A stretch of DNA of 19,526 bases from NCBI GenBank assembly GCA_946408865.1, contig CAMJTZ010000021.1, forward strand, positions 1 to 19,526, read 5' to 3'. The notes beneath the pieces are model-generated. The model made no database searches, was not told where the DNA came from, and saw nothing but the letters and a program-made list of their open reading frames with translations. Made by a program: the position numbers and the translations under genes. This DNA comes from an uncultured Clostridia bacterium (lineage in GTDB: Bacteria; Bacillota_A; Clostridia; Christensenellales; Aristaeellaceae). Positions 18,001 through 19,526 of this stretch are shown here, piece by piece (within the stretch, counting starts at the first letter, position 1; each line of letters starts with the position of its first letter).

Positions 18001-18242
18001 GATTCTATGAAGCTGTTTTCGACGGGGATACCTTTGAATCCGACTATGTCCGGATTGAAAAGATCCGGGAGGGCAAGCCGGTGGTCACTCTCCGGAAAAA
18101 CCAGGAAATCTGGGCGGAACCCGACGGGGAAAACAAAGCTTCCGATATCGCCGGAAACGAATACGTATGCATCAACGGCGTATGGTATCCTGTGGATGAA
18201 GCGCCGGCTGTAACCGCAGAATCCCGGGAGAATGCCGGCTGA
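3..18242 (+). CDS. Giant LktA-like filamentous surface/secreted protein (5' end outside window)
   Basis: This frame is open from the first base to the TGA at 18240-18242 and gives at least 6,079 residues (residue number = base/3). The GTG at 249 is not a credible start: the acidic repeat reads through it and no ribosome-binding site precedes it. Order seen: acidic region with repeats (1-318), N-terminal beta region (319-443), RTX-like GDGDDTV repeats (444-661), Ala/Gly/Val-rich beta repeats (about 743-5585) broken by two Ig-like pairs, a helical insert and acidic loops, then a unique C-terminal domain (5590-6079). The repeat texture (GxGAAxAV, then AxV, then AGxVxVxA, about 53-65 residues) resembles Fusobacterium leukotoxin LktA and other giant beta-solenoid adhesins. 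An extracellular adhesive or toxin-like role is inferred from the family only. I count about eight cysteines, six of them in the last 530 residues. No LPXTG, SLH or membrane tail is visible. The gene is probably co-transcribed with the one downstream. Confidence 0.9.
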   Translation, partial: KSEEESAESGDDQEKSAEDNETEAEPAGDPDTEESVKNEENAGEAAEGTKSAEESAEETDGGEKPAETSAAEEQNPAADQDEVPENIPLLMTRSLRSAAPAGQDVLPAAGAGSPSEDNSEKNAAEGSNETLPASGETEDEETPAEETGVKMESAEGTNPEELTPEETEKDEKQAEETDPEAEPAKGTISAETGAEQTEEPAETPVAEEQNRTAEQDGTPGNLPLLMTRSLRSAAPARLAVQSADGTGSQTVQTEEVNEDALPGTEAPMLFAVSPAGTNEGGIPAEAAEPVTPRLFAAPLAGTNEGSVPPQAAEPVRLTSAPSALQSKIESAVSTAINGRIRIILEKNAIYDGEVNIDKTAGAFTQINEVEMDVADAGEDGLQADGSTLFTGVMNLLNGISMIMKGLGLPGIVNVQSGSSLTYFGTRADDGVNVSVSGAGSKAEVHTGEGEDSVSVTAQDAESVSIDTGKGGDTVRAELKGTNAEIQTGDGEDTVDLTLQGAGKTAAIRTGEEADTVTAAADAGSSLTIETEAGKDTVQAVIKGGSTAAIRTGDGDDTVNAEVTADSTAGIQTGEGDDTIGITAAGNGETLAEGKTEFVTVSAGNGDDSVIVAGKGTPSNGTLRIDLGDGDNLADVDISVADAANTVAVVGGAGNDRIHATGTLNTNGAAGTAGNIQLTNSNGKTVAITYDAGAIESVTDNLANKAKVEFTDPATQLANNFTDYIYTGSLDNDLLFSGTPNLLLTNVIVKNDDALQVGKNITADGLQLVLLGRTVQVDGTVKAGLVRIEAESGTGVGAPRAPGKIAGSTDDIPISLLNLAHTAAVTINGKVISAGDVLILSKAQQQGGIITLAPDSGLINVKVAKAIVDVNGEIYAGYTENQGAVTPVEGKGSVSILTQVKTTSGVGDSYEDGNGGSYEGLPLAVSLVKADSIINIAETAKIVASDSIRIASETDAEIETRADSGFAGIPAAIAASYVIGDAKSTVAGTLEAGNQVTVSADGNLKVTTLAERGSNAASGSTSGYAALALVLQGVKAEIAPAAKVTAGKDVNVQSDAAEKVYTTAASSAAAGSTEQNPVESMYSYLTGLWGTIKKTLGLGDDDLKEMDAAVSKVTAGGGAAGAAVQLDDKAGMHGQVTFVEDENHQVSVTVKAAAGYRVKSVQWRGLDAGAAGYAPAAALTPDADGKYTFTRDKTYATLFVEYEEDPDYNPDGQAAASGADAFEDGYDQTAESPINVRTLVGNMTGNLVEDGIDKEDRTVKLVLPDGSSDGAILTYETEEDGKCLASVAPGQKLRLVVNPAAGKALQKDSLTAQYTVMDNGQSAVRTAVIQPDDKGGYYLLIPENADPAAGIRISAAYVDAADPQAVIGQAQGMQLAGAAAVGITKNESQAVIAGKTDDGKAAASVTAGGDVTLLAEAAADVRTLADGTAVTEGTAADPADTSLGAALALTVAESHNKAEIKGSVESAGDVKVQAFGEAGVQTESKAGFSRGATGVGGAVSIQVAKADSKARMFEKSNVKLDGKLSVEAENDVGYSVNADASGNTRTAGETGVGAGVAAAIDTAKTVAAIQDGAALAQKTDGQHIRGITLRADQQVKDSVTAASGASGKDTALAAALAVDSVTTGAEAYLGKIGGQSEDSVLNVDGDVKITAGNTAAHFVQTNGAAAGTKGGYGVAAGFSFIADNAAARLNQSLTAGSLRVNAETESDIRNINIAGAKGGRIPFSLRLRQNRLVLLLDAILEMEVLAGELPRKPVELYWKYRPPTVLVNNMSMGIAGAAGFNFQESESLAEILNQRNIEIGGKARVTAGNRTEAVLKADSSTTNAGMGVGLGAAYNAVTMHNTARIGNGNIKAASLEVSATTKEKTTPTAAPDYSDRTFDVSTDQGKQDLKNYLTEQIGQPVNDYVQDLGREIGLGDFLPGSVVDSIISPVGSEILDEFVNSSGLADMFGTGFIEDVIDVIKDNKKTEKWIGIGLLAVALEADAVPFDDFGDGSLGKIVSSFVDGFNEMLVKSIRSSVVNHVGDLFHKKFSFSEIPKDVYEDIKKFIKENLKGTLQEAKKAALDTLYAEGAEAITDKTGQPIDKETLETIINGSIDLFASAKDLYDVIAGLSSEDAAKIKAQAEEAGIKQDETFEDDVEGNVTTALDKIQEKESGKTDSAVSDLDAMIAEAIIKAAEQQNVILSDAQIAALKNPYDLALEGKKGSAGTHLVDTQAVSGAGAIGMAISGSAALTNLDFSTTAELGHDKVTVNPDDSKYKVNKGDQKYQVNKKDYQDADGNWNQPDGEAKYNAAVQEKEAEYGKDAAAAFKQLADDLAAAAEENRKINGGTVDVTGDMRFEADGSRFVNNVASAALNGKGSASTNAASADAANADVGDSNSAQTVTEGENFTVTVTKGIQAQIDGTDKKKVLVTVEPGFRLKAADDGVNYAVCSYNDRHSGTEKTEQIKVQTDDQGKLYLDTGSVQGAPADAELHFTLETEEVLKEVILSAPVAGEGVQLPEGAVTVDVKGREAEDGKLFARAGDTIRVEIQKLDGAHLEYIEYAYTDTAGKTHTVAINPDVSVAAGKETQYTLVTADSDSYVFNLRMPNDANDSGVAINTSFIKTEEGSIVPFYSLKDRTTSEFGRSIGLGVSLSLLTGSDSTTVHISDRYDNPEKPTTGLNAGTLTLSARADHQEEIYSAAGSNDASVTSLDASAAVDALDSSVKAAMNKGNLTNVTGYQSGSVTSAGDLSLTAEENSITNITASAFSVGRGTAVGATTALNLAGYGAEVSMGGAAATGAVTVAASSFSRDTTTAVATAVGQDISVLADKAGLVPDEENPGQVKKQDGSAESGEGNVLTERLDANRNANRNEDDNDGGEDTDASMPISVNALKSQGVTTDVNEEDPDAMDLVNGFVSVAAMGGAAYNTVNNFFYGSKLQLAAAIGLTQAKHTARAKVEGDITTTGGPISITADNNANFAAVGTSATMSLLLQSNSVSGAAAVADNKNEATVTVNGNLKAAGDVTLRSSTIRNLDEDFINKLTAQSVSGAVSGYNGNVTAGMSVSLIKTKATTTTDVNGNIDGGNIAVKATDQSRLAARAGGVSLSLGTAFGAGLANSTILSQDTVTAKVADGKSITGSGFTLNAEKKNVTAEDYAKAIAELNMRGEDAESRINIKTDDRDPEDDKQENSAQIDLYASKLLKLYDKINQFSFQNYYTEAIGASAQLTNSTFSLGGSFTYLKTRNTIETLLGEGVKVTLAKQDGEGKNGDMALSAIDNATHRMVTGGLSVAPATISAGLALALMTNQDTVSAVTGKGSTVNAAGKLTQEASSEMKTEVLTAAASLSASITNNPVKREESGTDEKGNPVPGKPKSTTPDPRSGNAIAGGVNVLFNKAAVRSEVGEGAQLAAGADAGITSRMDADLLALVADAAITLGKSGFAGGGSANGIRDEATVRTVLAKGVEMNAGGNAEVGADAASQLIAGVASAVAQATASGLGIAAGVNVNFAGAKAETTLNENAAVRSAGDTDIRANADAWALSGSASLAGAIGTAAGASFNMNTFSREAKVNLAGGTQVDAGGNAQIRAGGNDTSYLAGLVLTGSYSGLSLSGNALVMKEENDIGITAGGMVKGGKNVLMESWLSDKTLAMDGTIALATVSAAAGLTNVYIEKNNKVQTLLDGASLTAGGQGEAIKTRYGKEISGVYAGANVRDSQAVAAASVAVSPVGTGITGGGVEMENNNQVLTRTDTAVLTATAGDIGVMASDYTQQQLLAGGLNFGGSSGIGAALTLLRASKQVEAVTGVMHAGRNIEVLAENEDNLEQLSVSAGAGMLGAAVDVGAAVQLLKSSVKASAAGTIESEKGSFSLTANNDATIYNMAGTAAFSGDGAAATPVATVTLFTGTADARVLKGTKVNAAEDVTIHAESIKDINQYTIGAAVAVGLGLSGAVNLLISKDTAKAVAESQSDLSAGKNLNIEADGSYGLKSRSAAVAASVTGLTTAVNGVVSLLNSNVTAELGGAADAKAGSVNVKADAKHNVSNIVANIAAGSNSAGLSVLILAAGTKLSQDAADMIVYGNADNRDEKIFDYDKVAGLAGNYQKPVAGEDPGNGFADEDLKNAGAGLEGDGHVMSKEGVGTAEKDGNGTKTGSIDVSSGYVSKDFDNGKYDDKGEKMRGEDQEATDSTDVQNARQINTYTYEGEDPSDAVIARITQDAVIREAAGVNVAANQEITADLVGVSIGAGSVGAGISLAAAKLRSHVSASSLGELNKIGGSGITITANSAAGKPGEEAASRDEALAKLTDAVDPSSNGLRVVSGAAGVGSTGLAVSVAMALTDNVTEAVLGGKVNAVGDVKVAAGQNYGSVKALNVAVAAGGSVAAAASAAFAQSQGSVKAEISENTHLQGKNVSVVTDTTVDQTVLSTSASVGTIAVNAGLALAINRMTQDTKVLGGTEIKAASLNVNGKSATAADSYLMGFSVSADPVTPAVLLSAAVSQVNAKINTEVGEQDKAQVKLTLDDALNIHNEVTASAIPLALNVAGGGIAIGGNVLLALNETEATAKLTNADLTAGSASVTSDLAGTVSASMAKLNAGVAAIGLSVNYADIRARNRAIFENTRAVVSKDLTVRTGAGKDSNRTEAVAETVSGDIGLIAVGLNAAVARNTSLNEATLDSDLEISVGGDLTVHGHGENSTRADVTGLTIAPLTAATGTAVVAMNNADSRTNVKADLLTVRHAAAFDATQKASTKAHALTGNGSLVTVTGNVVLAYGRTHSLINVDLGLRSNLDGAELRATNSASDETASKIENATAAGIAIGAMIGGAYSQDVFDTTVKFGGDFKSGDITVNTGYDISTDTDVTPSLGGIRVDAAELAVNLALAKNTAYAGAQLYAAGGTASAGNVNVIASGSARTNAIVRSAKLTVSGVAIGVDIANANGSMKQAADIELDQATLTAKSVSVASVGKTAETTATVGMTGGASEDEFDIKLVNVDVNWARAKENLDSTAMIRGGSSASSVLNADTLNVMTGMENNGQTKAEAVTSLGVEIGLATGSGLDSRAATGDSFNSVLSGLTANVAGKSNISAIGSTTARAEGTAPGTYTFGLDVNVSNIYAGVGSNDDNQTAMVLIGDDTVLNSGDTLDLWAMNSGFAVTEFVKKTQYTLVGVKVASVPTESWYNTGVLIGSNAKLNASSGSLNVSSDSIAGAKSAIDATSLGLAFDYNSMKGQNSITDRNAIDIGQGTSLTADAGDISILGTTNTRAQAMSKLKGAGVIAGEVVDAANKIDRQMTIYLDKNSMLQTRTGQVTIASISGDEDNIVADSYVKAGGLVAIGEATATNEITSVNQITIDQGVQIFSAMDLNILARATSRLAKDDANLLEKGSPDDDEALPIDGQKEEEASDEDEEAAQKAMAAHEAERKAKLQEITDASNAAQQESNQYPEKKDAQIEADDSQGYGVYAHATAKAKGAGVKPEASAVNRLHFSSVILFKKPEAGETAAQIQIQSDRGAIHAETNNAGMRVKAESRADGSALGGWSDAWSEISADLQNTIWVDNATLQSRVANGITLLAVNGKDSERPYLYAKADAASFALFCSANADAVISGSSFNQIRSTDTNTVSVRGQFTHTAVHPSDAIHYTLDSRYEKLASSGKDSESFSWGAAKHRCDFCGEGQGNTIDPNAYRADKQGAFSKALSPLNDIQAVTAKLNGITKARYGEEDYIAAGRIYTLDLQVLLTRDVRLEEDKLREYRLWTNGRTFQEVLLLPNSARLYASAGYKVEYIADVLYGDVLGNGENHYADIITALTKRAFDEPVIPIGSTGSLDMKTGVVTLPSMSDYELYMHEVSAAWMMGKLAEGYISMLNADPEEINRVALNAGGTLPEGVVVGGIKEDGQADGWIRCWLGLTPETAPDGGTPLYFMLVNRETDEMKVFRTSGNMLAEGAEPVAESMYLYRDSDSDMNGEEKYHCMLFDTPEGQKSIIKVVTNILEDHDIILPLAIRITLRSFTLEGADLPAYSLGDHILAMSDGTDGTVSLLGGFYEAVFDGDTFESDYVRIEKIREGKPVVTLRKNQEIWAEPDGENKASDIAGNEYVCINGVWYPVDEAPAVTAESRENAG
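195..305 (+). repeat. Direct repeat copy 1 (405 bp period)
   Basis: This copy encodes PAETSAAEEQN followed by a short acidic stretch and IPLLMTRSLRSAAPA. The last 42 bases (264-305) match 669-710 with a single difference (CTG versus CTA, both Leu). The copies are exactly 405 bp (135 codons) apart, keeping frame. Further copies may lie upstream of the window. Confidence 0.85.
600..710 (+). repeat. Direct repeat copy 2 (405 bp period)
   Basis: Second copy of the 111-bp repeat, encoding PAETPVAEEQN and then LPLLMTRSLRSAAPA. The acidic flank has diverged more than the LLMTRSLRSAAPA core, which is identical at protein level, so the core is either under constraint or recently converted. Confidence 0.85.
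801..950 (+). repeat. Two 75-bp tandem repeats
   Basis: Units 801-875 and 876-950 are adjacent and in frame. They encode P-[MR]-LFA followed by [VA]-[SP]-x-AGTNEG and then AEPV. They sit between the acidic region and the first structured domain and probably form a linker. Confidence 0.8.
1332..1985 (+). repeat. RTX-like repeats in the giant
   Basis: Residues 444-661 contain about ten imperfect units, mostly 20-22 residues long, keyed by [IV]-x-T-G-x-G-x-D-[TS]-V. Examples are HTGEGEDSV, QTGDGEDTV, RTGDGDDTV, QTGEGDDTI, SAGNGDDSV, LGDGDN and GGAGNDRI. The Gly/Asp pattern is that of calcium-binding RTX turns, but the period is longer than the usual nine residues, so each turn alternates with a beta segment. 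Two units (RTGEEADTV and ETEAGKDTV) have lost key glycines or aspartates. Confidence 0.7.
2229..3210 (+). other. Beta-solenoid region 1 of the giant
   Basis: Alternating Val/Ile/Ala strands with N-I-T-A-D-G-L, VTINGKVISAGDVLI and VSADGNLKV steps are typical of filamentous-haemagglutinin-like beta helices. The first LktA-like repeats start near 2760, with the pattern AxVxAGxxVxVxSD. Confidence 0.6.
3390..4080 (+). other. First pair of Ig-like (divergent InlB B-repeat type) modules
   Basis: Residues 1130-1207 (GQVTFVEDENHQVSVTVKAA, AAGYRVKSVQW, then YTFTRDKTYATLFVEY) follow the GxVTV...VTVxAxxGYxVxxVxW...YTFT...V.V.Y layout of divergent InlB B-repeats. A second, weaker copy follows at about 3690-4080 (VRLVV-like strand, AQYTVMDNG, YYLLIPENA, ISAAYVD). 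Both lie inside the beta-repeat tract. Confidence 0.6.
5156..5305 (+). other. Compositionally anomalous segment of the giant
   Basis: Residues about 1719-1768 are Leu/Arg-rich (about 11 Leu and 6 Arg in 48, almost no Gly), unlike everything around them. Before it the frame reads NINIAGAKGG and after it NNMSMGIAGAAGF, both normal repeat text. The frame starting at 5156 reads a Pro/Glu/Ala/Gly linker-like sequence (DPLLPETAAEPVGPAAG, then GTPEETRG) with one TGA at 5219. This suggests a possible compensated frameshift. Against that, GC at third positions is high in the annotated frame (37 of 48) and low in the alternative (17 of 48). Confidence 0.45.
5580..6630 (+). other. Large helical insert in the giant
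   Basis: Residues 1860-2210 break the Ala/Gly beta texture and read as amphipathic helices with charged Lys/Glu faces. Examples are KQDLKNYLTEQIGQPVNDYV, SSFVDGFNEMLVKSIRSSVV and DVYEDIKKFIKENLKG. A short apolar stretch (WIGIGLLAVALEA) lies near 5905-5943. I recognise no catalytic motif or known family. Confidence 0.6.
6750..6975 (+). other. Short charged/helical insert with a small internal repeat
   Basis: The segment KYKVNKGDQKYQVNKKDY contains two copies of KY-[KQ]-VNK. It is followed by an Ala/Glu/Lys helix (FKQLADDLAAAAEENRK). It lies between a short beta stretch and the GGTVDVTGDMRFEAD repeat. Confidence 0.5.
7136..7815 (+). other. Second pair of Ig-like modules
   Basis: The segments ENFTVTVTKG...VLVTVEPGFRLK...LYLDTGSV...LHFTLE (7136-7440) and AVTVDVKG...GDTIRVEIQKL...YVFNLRMPND...AINTSFI (7480-7815) share the strand order of the first pair at 3390-4080. 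The pairing recurs as a unit within the beta-repeat tract. Confidence 0.55.
7870..12120 (+). repeat. LktA-like beta-repeat tract, middle block
   Basis: Recurrent units of about 53-65 residues alternate a Gly/Ala-rich hydrophobic strand (GLGVSLSLL, GTAVGATTALN, GLGIAAGVNVNF, GAAVDVGAAV) with AxV, a turn, and AGxVxVxAxx. They are broken by an acidic loop at 8430-8660 (NRNEDDNDGGEDTD), a helical segment at 9390-9570 (DLYASKLLKLYDKI) and a Pro-rich loop at 9985-10080 (NPVPGKPKSTTPDP). One unit near 11835-12010 spans about 54 residues between successive N-[IV]-[EK]-AD marks. Confidence 0.65.
12125..12540 (+). other. Acidic hydrophilic loop
   Basis: Residues 4042-4180 lose the beta-repeat texture and become Asp/Gly/Lys/Glu-rich (NADNRDEKIFDYDK, FDNGKYDDKGEKMRGEDQEA). 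It probably forms a surface-exposed excursion from the solenoid. No family is recognised. Confidence 0.5.
12560..15990 (+). repeat. LktA-like beta-repeat tract, distal block
   Basis: The longest unbroken run of the repeats. Examples of the hydrophobic phase are GVGSTGLAVSVAMALT, GTIAVNAGLALAIN and VAGGGIAIGGNVLLALN, each followed by AxL and then AGSxxVxS. Units near 15250-15990 become shorter and more polar before the acidic insert that follows. Confidence 0.65.
16000..16290 (+). other. Acidic, possibly coiled-coil insert
   Basis: Residues 5334-5430 read SPDDDEALPIDGQKEEEAS and then an Ala/Glu/Lys helix (AQKAMAAHEAERKAKLQEIT), ending in a polar stretch. This is probably a flexible or coiled hinge before the last beta repeats and the C-terminal domain. 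Confidence 0.5.
16770..18239 (+). other. Unique C-terminal domain of the giant
   Basis: Residues 5590-6079 are not repetitive and hold most of the aromatic residues and six of about eight cysteines. A CxxC knuckle (HRCDFCGEG, Cys 5629 and 5632) opens it. Later come mixed alpha/beta segments (LYFMLVNRETDEMKVFRTSG, IRITLRSFTLEG). The end, EYVCINGVWYPVDEAP followed by a short polar tail, has no sorting signal, membrane segment or repeat-type wall anchor. I do not recognise a family. Capping of the solenoid or attachment through an unknown partner is possible. Confidence 0.55.
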
Positions 18243-18272
18243 GGAAACGAACGATCCTGCAGCATAACAGAC

Positions 18273-18277
18273 AGGAG
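18273..18277 (+). promoter_or_regulatory. Ribosome-binding site of the downstream surface-protein gene
   Basis: AGGAG lies in the 47-base gap after the giant gene's stop. It is 12 bases before the ATG at 18290, slightly long but workable, and directly abuts the ATG at 18278, which is too close. This decides the start at 18290. The gap holds no inverted repeat with a T-run and no clear promoter boxes, which favours co-transcription with the giant gene. Confidence 0.65.
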
Positions 18278-18289
18278 ATGAATCTGACG

Positions 18290-18376
18290 ATGAATCAAAA
18301 TCAACGCTTTCGGCGGGCACTTTCAATGGCTGCCGCACTGGCTGTACTGTCCGCCGGCGGCCCTGCGGCCATCGCG
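18290..18376 (+). other. Signal peptide coding segment
   Basis: The segment has a basic n-region ending FRR, a hydrophobic core of about 17 residues (ALSMAAALAVLSAGGPA) and an A-I-A cleavage site before EKE at residue 30. It indicates Sec export. The first gene must have its own export signal upstream of the window. Confidence 0.8.
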
Positions 18377-19526
18377 GAAAAGGAAACGGCTTTGACCTTC
18401 CCGCAGGAACGGGAGGAACATGTTTGTACGCCTGATTGTTATGAGAGGATTCTGATCTGCGGGCAGGAAGAGAGGGAACCCGTGACGGAAATCCGGAGAG
18501 CGTTTGTTTCCGGGTTTCATCCCCATCACCACAGCGGCAGCTGTTATACGGACGGGGAGCTGACCTGCGGATACGCAGAGAACGCCTATTACCATACCCA
18601 CAATGAATTCTGCCTGGATGAGAATGGAAATCCGGTCTGCGGACTGGAAGAATCGAAACCTCACCGGCATACGGATGAATGCTATGAAACGGCTCAGATC
18701 CTGATCTGCGAAAGAGAGGAAACGGAAGGTCATGTTCACAGCGAAGCGTGCTTTGCAGAAGACGGGACGCTGATCTGTACAGAGACTGAACGGGAAGCCC
18801 ACAGGCACGGCGAAGAATGCTATGAGACCGAAAAGAGATTGATCTGCAGCAAACCCGTCAGTACCCACCAGCATACCGGGGACTGTTACCGGACGGGAGA
18901 GAACGGAGAGAAAAAACTGGTCTGCGGAAAGACTGAAGTTCCCGTATTTGTCTCCGGCGCAGAAAACTGGAAAGAAACCGTGACGGTGATCGATCCGGGA
19001 CATCAGCACGGGGAAGACTGCTGGAAGCTGTCTGAAACACCGGTTTGCGGAAAAACGGAGTCTTCCTCCGGGATATCCGGCACCCTGACAGACAACGCTG
19101 CGCCGGCGGAAAACCTGCCCGATGCAGCAGCGGAAGAAACGGAAGAGAACGCGCCGGAAGCGCCGGCGCAGGAATCCAGGGAGGAAGCGGAAACGCCCGA
19201 ACAGGAAAACCCGGAAGAAGAATCGAAGACTCCTGCAGAAGAACCCGCGGAAGCGCAGCAGCCCCCGGCAGAGGAACCAGCGGAAGAGCCGGAGGCACCG
19301 GAACCGGAAAATGCGGAGGAACCGGCCGCGGAAGCGTCGCAGCCCCCGGCAGAGGAACCGGCGGAAGCGCCCGGGAAGAAGCCGGAGGCACCGGAACCGG
19401 AAAATGCGGAGGAACCGGCTGCGGAAGCGTCGCAGCCCCTGGCAGAGGAACCGGCGGAAGCGCCCGGGGAGGAGCCGGAGGCACCGGAACCGGAAAATGC
19501 GGAGGAACCGGCCGCGGAAGCGTCGC
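18290..19526 (+). CDS. Secreted His/Cys-repeat and acidic-repeat surface protein (3' end outside window)
   Basis: 412 full codons are visible without a stop, and the gene runs off the right edge. Residues 1-29 form a signal peptide: basic MNQNQRFRR, a hydrophobic Ala/Leu stretch, and probable cleavage after AAIA before EKE. Residues 44-253 hold eight repeats of the type H-x-H-x3-C-[YFW] followed 5-11 residues later by [LVI]-x-C, a pattern seen at the N-terminus of large Bacillota surface proteins. The paired His and Cys suggest metal binding or disulphides, but this is not shown. From about residue 280 the chain is Glu/Pro/Ala-rich, with tandem repeats of 27-31 residues. The ATG at 18290 is preferred because it follows AGGAG by 12 bases, whereas the in-frame ATG at 18278 abuts that site. 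The acidic section matches the character of the first residues of the giant upstream, so this is probably a tandem paralogue or partner. Its function is unknown. Confidence 0.85.
   Translation, partial: MNQNQRFRRALSMAAALAVLSAGGPAAIAEKETALTFPQEREEHVCTPDCYERILICGQEEREPVTEIRRAFVSGFHPHHHSGSCYTDGELTCGYAENAYYHTHNEFCLDENGNPVCGLEESKPHRHTDECYETAQILICEREETEGHVHSEACFAEDGTLICTETEREAHRHGEECYETEKRLICSKPVSTHQHTGDCYRTGENGEKKLVCGKTEVPVFVSGAENWKETVTVIDPGHQHGEDCWKLSETPVCGKTESSSGISGTLTDNAAPAENLPDAAAEETEENAPEAPAQESREEAETPEQENPEEESKTPAEEPAEAQQPPAEEPAEEPEAPEPENAEEPAAEASQPPAEEPAEAPGKKPEAPEPENAEEPAAEASQPLAEEPAEAPGEEPEAPEPENAEEPAAEAS
18419..19048 (+). repeat. Eight His/Cys repeats in the second protein
   Basis: Eight degenerate protein repeats, each with a His-rich opening (HVCTPDC, HHHSGSC, YHTHNEFC, HRHTDEC, HVHSEAC, HRHGEEC, HQHTGDC, HQHGEDC), an aromatic or large residue after the Cys, and a second Cys in an L-x-C or V-C-G context. 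The seventh unit is followed by a spacer of about 20 residues (VFVSGAENW...) before the eighth. The His and Cys spacing is regular while the residues between vary, which points to selection on the ligand positions. Metal coordination is possible but inferred. Confidence 0.8.
19259..19526 (+). repeat. Tandem Glu/Pro/Ala repeat, 81-93 bp units
   Basis: Three in-frame units lie at 19259-19339 (81 bp), 19340-19432 (93 bp) and 19433-19525 (93 bp), and base 19526 starts a fourth. Each encodes Q-P-[PL]-A-E-E-P-A-E, then PEAPEPENAEEPAAEAS. The first unit lacks four codons (A-P-G-K/E), and units two and three differ at only a few bases. The near identity indicates recent expansion by slippage or recombination, so copy number may vary between strains and may be collapsed in an assembly. 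Confidence 0.9.

Noticed and set aside
18278..18280. Alternative ATG start of the second gene
   Set aside because: It is in frame and only four codons longer, but it directly abuts the AGGAG, leaving no spacing. The ATG at 18290 fits better.
18243..18289. Terminator or promoter between the two genes
   Set aside because: No stem-loop with a T-run and no convincing -35/-10 pair can be seen in the 47 bases.
16098..18338. 746-codon minus-strand open frame overlapping both genes
   Set aside because: It spans the stop of the giant and the signal peptide of the next gene, both clearly coding on the plus strand, and shows no domain signature.
18858..19484. Pro-rich minus-strand frame opposite the second gene
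   Set aside because: Its Pro/Leu repeats are the complement of the Glu/Pro/Ala repeats on the plus strand, which follow a convincing signal peptide and His/Cys repeats.

Overview
The window is almost entirely one giant plus-strand reading frame, followed by the start of a second, related-looking secreted protein. Base composition is GC-rich (roughly 55-60% by eye) with strong use of GC-ending codons. The second gene begins with a Gram-positive-type signal peptide and a run of His/Cys repeats (H-x-H-x3-C-[YF] ... [LV]-x-C) of a kind common in large surface proteins of Clostridia and related Bacillota. I therefore infer a Bacillota genome, possibly a gut or rumen Clostridia relative. No rRNA or housekeeping gene is present to fix this.

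Layout. Bases 3-18242 are a single uninterrupted frame whose start lies upstream of the window, giving at least 6,079 residues. In order it holds: an acidic Glu/Ala/Pro-rich low-complexity region with two direct repeats (to about 955); an N-terminal beta region (955-1330); RTX-like ~21-residue GDGxDTV repeats (1332-1985); and a long stretch of about 53-65-residue Ala/Gly/Val-rich beta repeats of the filamentous-adhesin / Fusobacterium leukotoxin (LktA)-like kind (about 2230-16760). That stretch is interrupted by two pairs of Ig-like modules resembling divergent InlB B-repeats, a large helical insert and several acidic loops. A non-repetitive C-terminal domain with a CxxC knuckle closes the protein (about 16770-18239). 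No LPXTG signal, hydrophobic tail or other recognised wall anchor is visible at its C-terminus.

After a 47-base gap with a ribosome-binding site and no visible terminator, a second gene starts at 18290. It has a signal peptide, eight His/Cys repeats and an acidic Glu/Pro/Ala region with 81-93 bp tandem repeats that run off the right edge. Because the visible start of the giant is the same kind of acidic sequence, I infer that the two genes are tandem members of one surface-protein locus, probably co-transcribed. There are no RNA genes, mobile elements, CRISPR arrays or minus-strand genes that I can support. The long minus-strand frames are shadows of the GC-biased coding strand.
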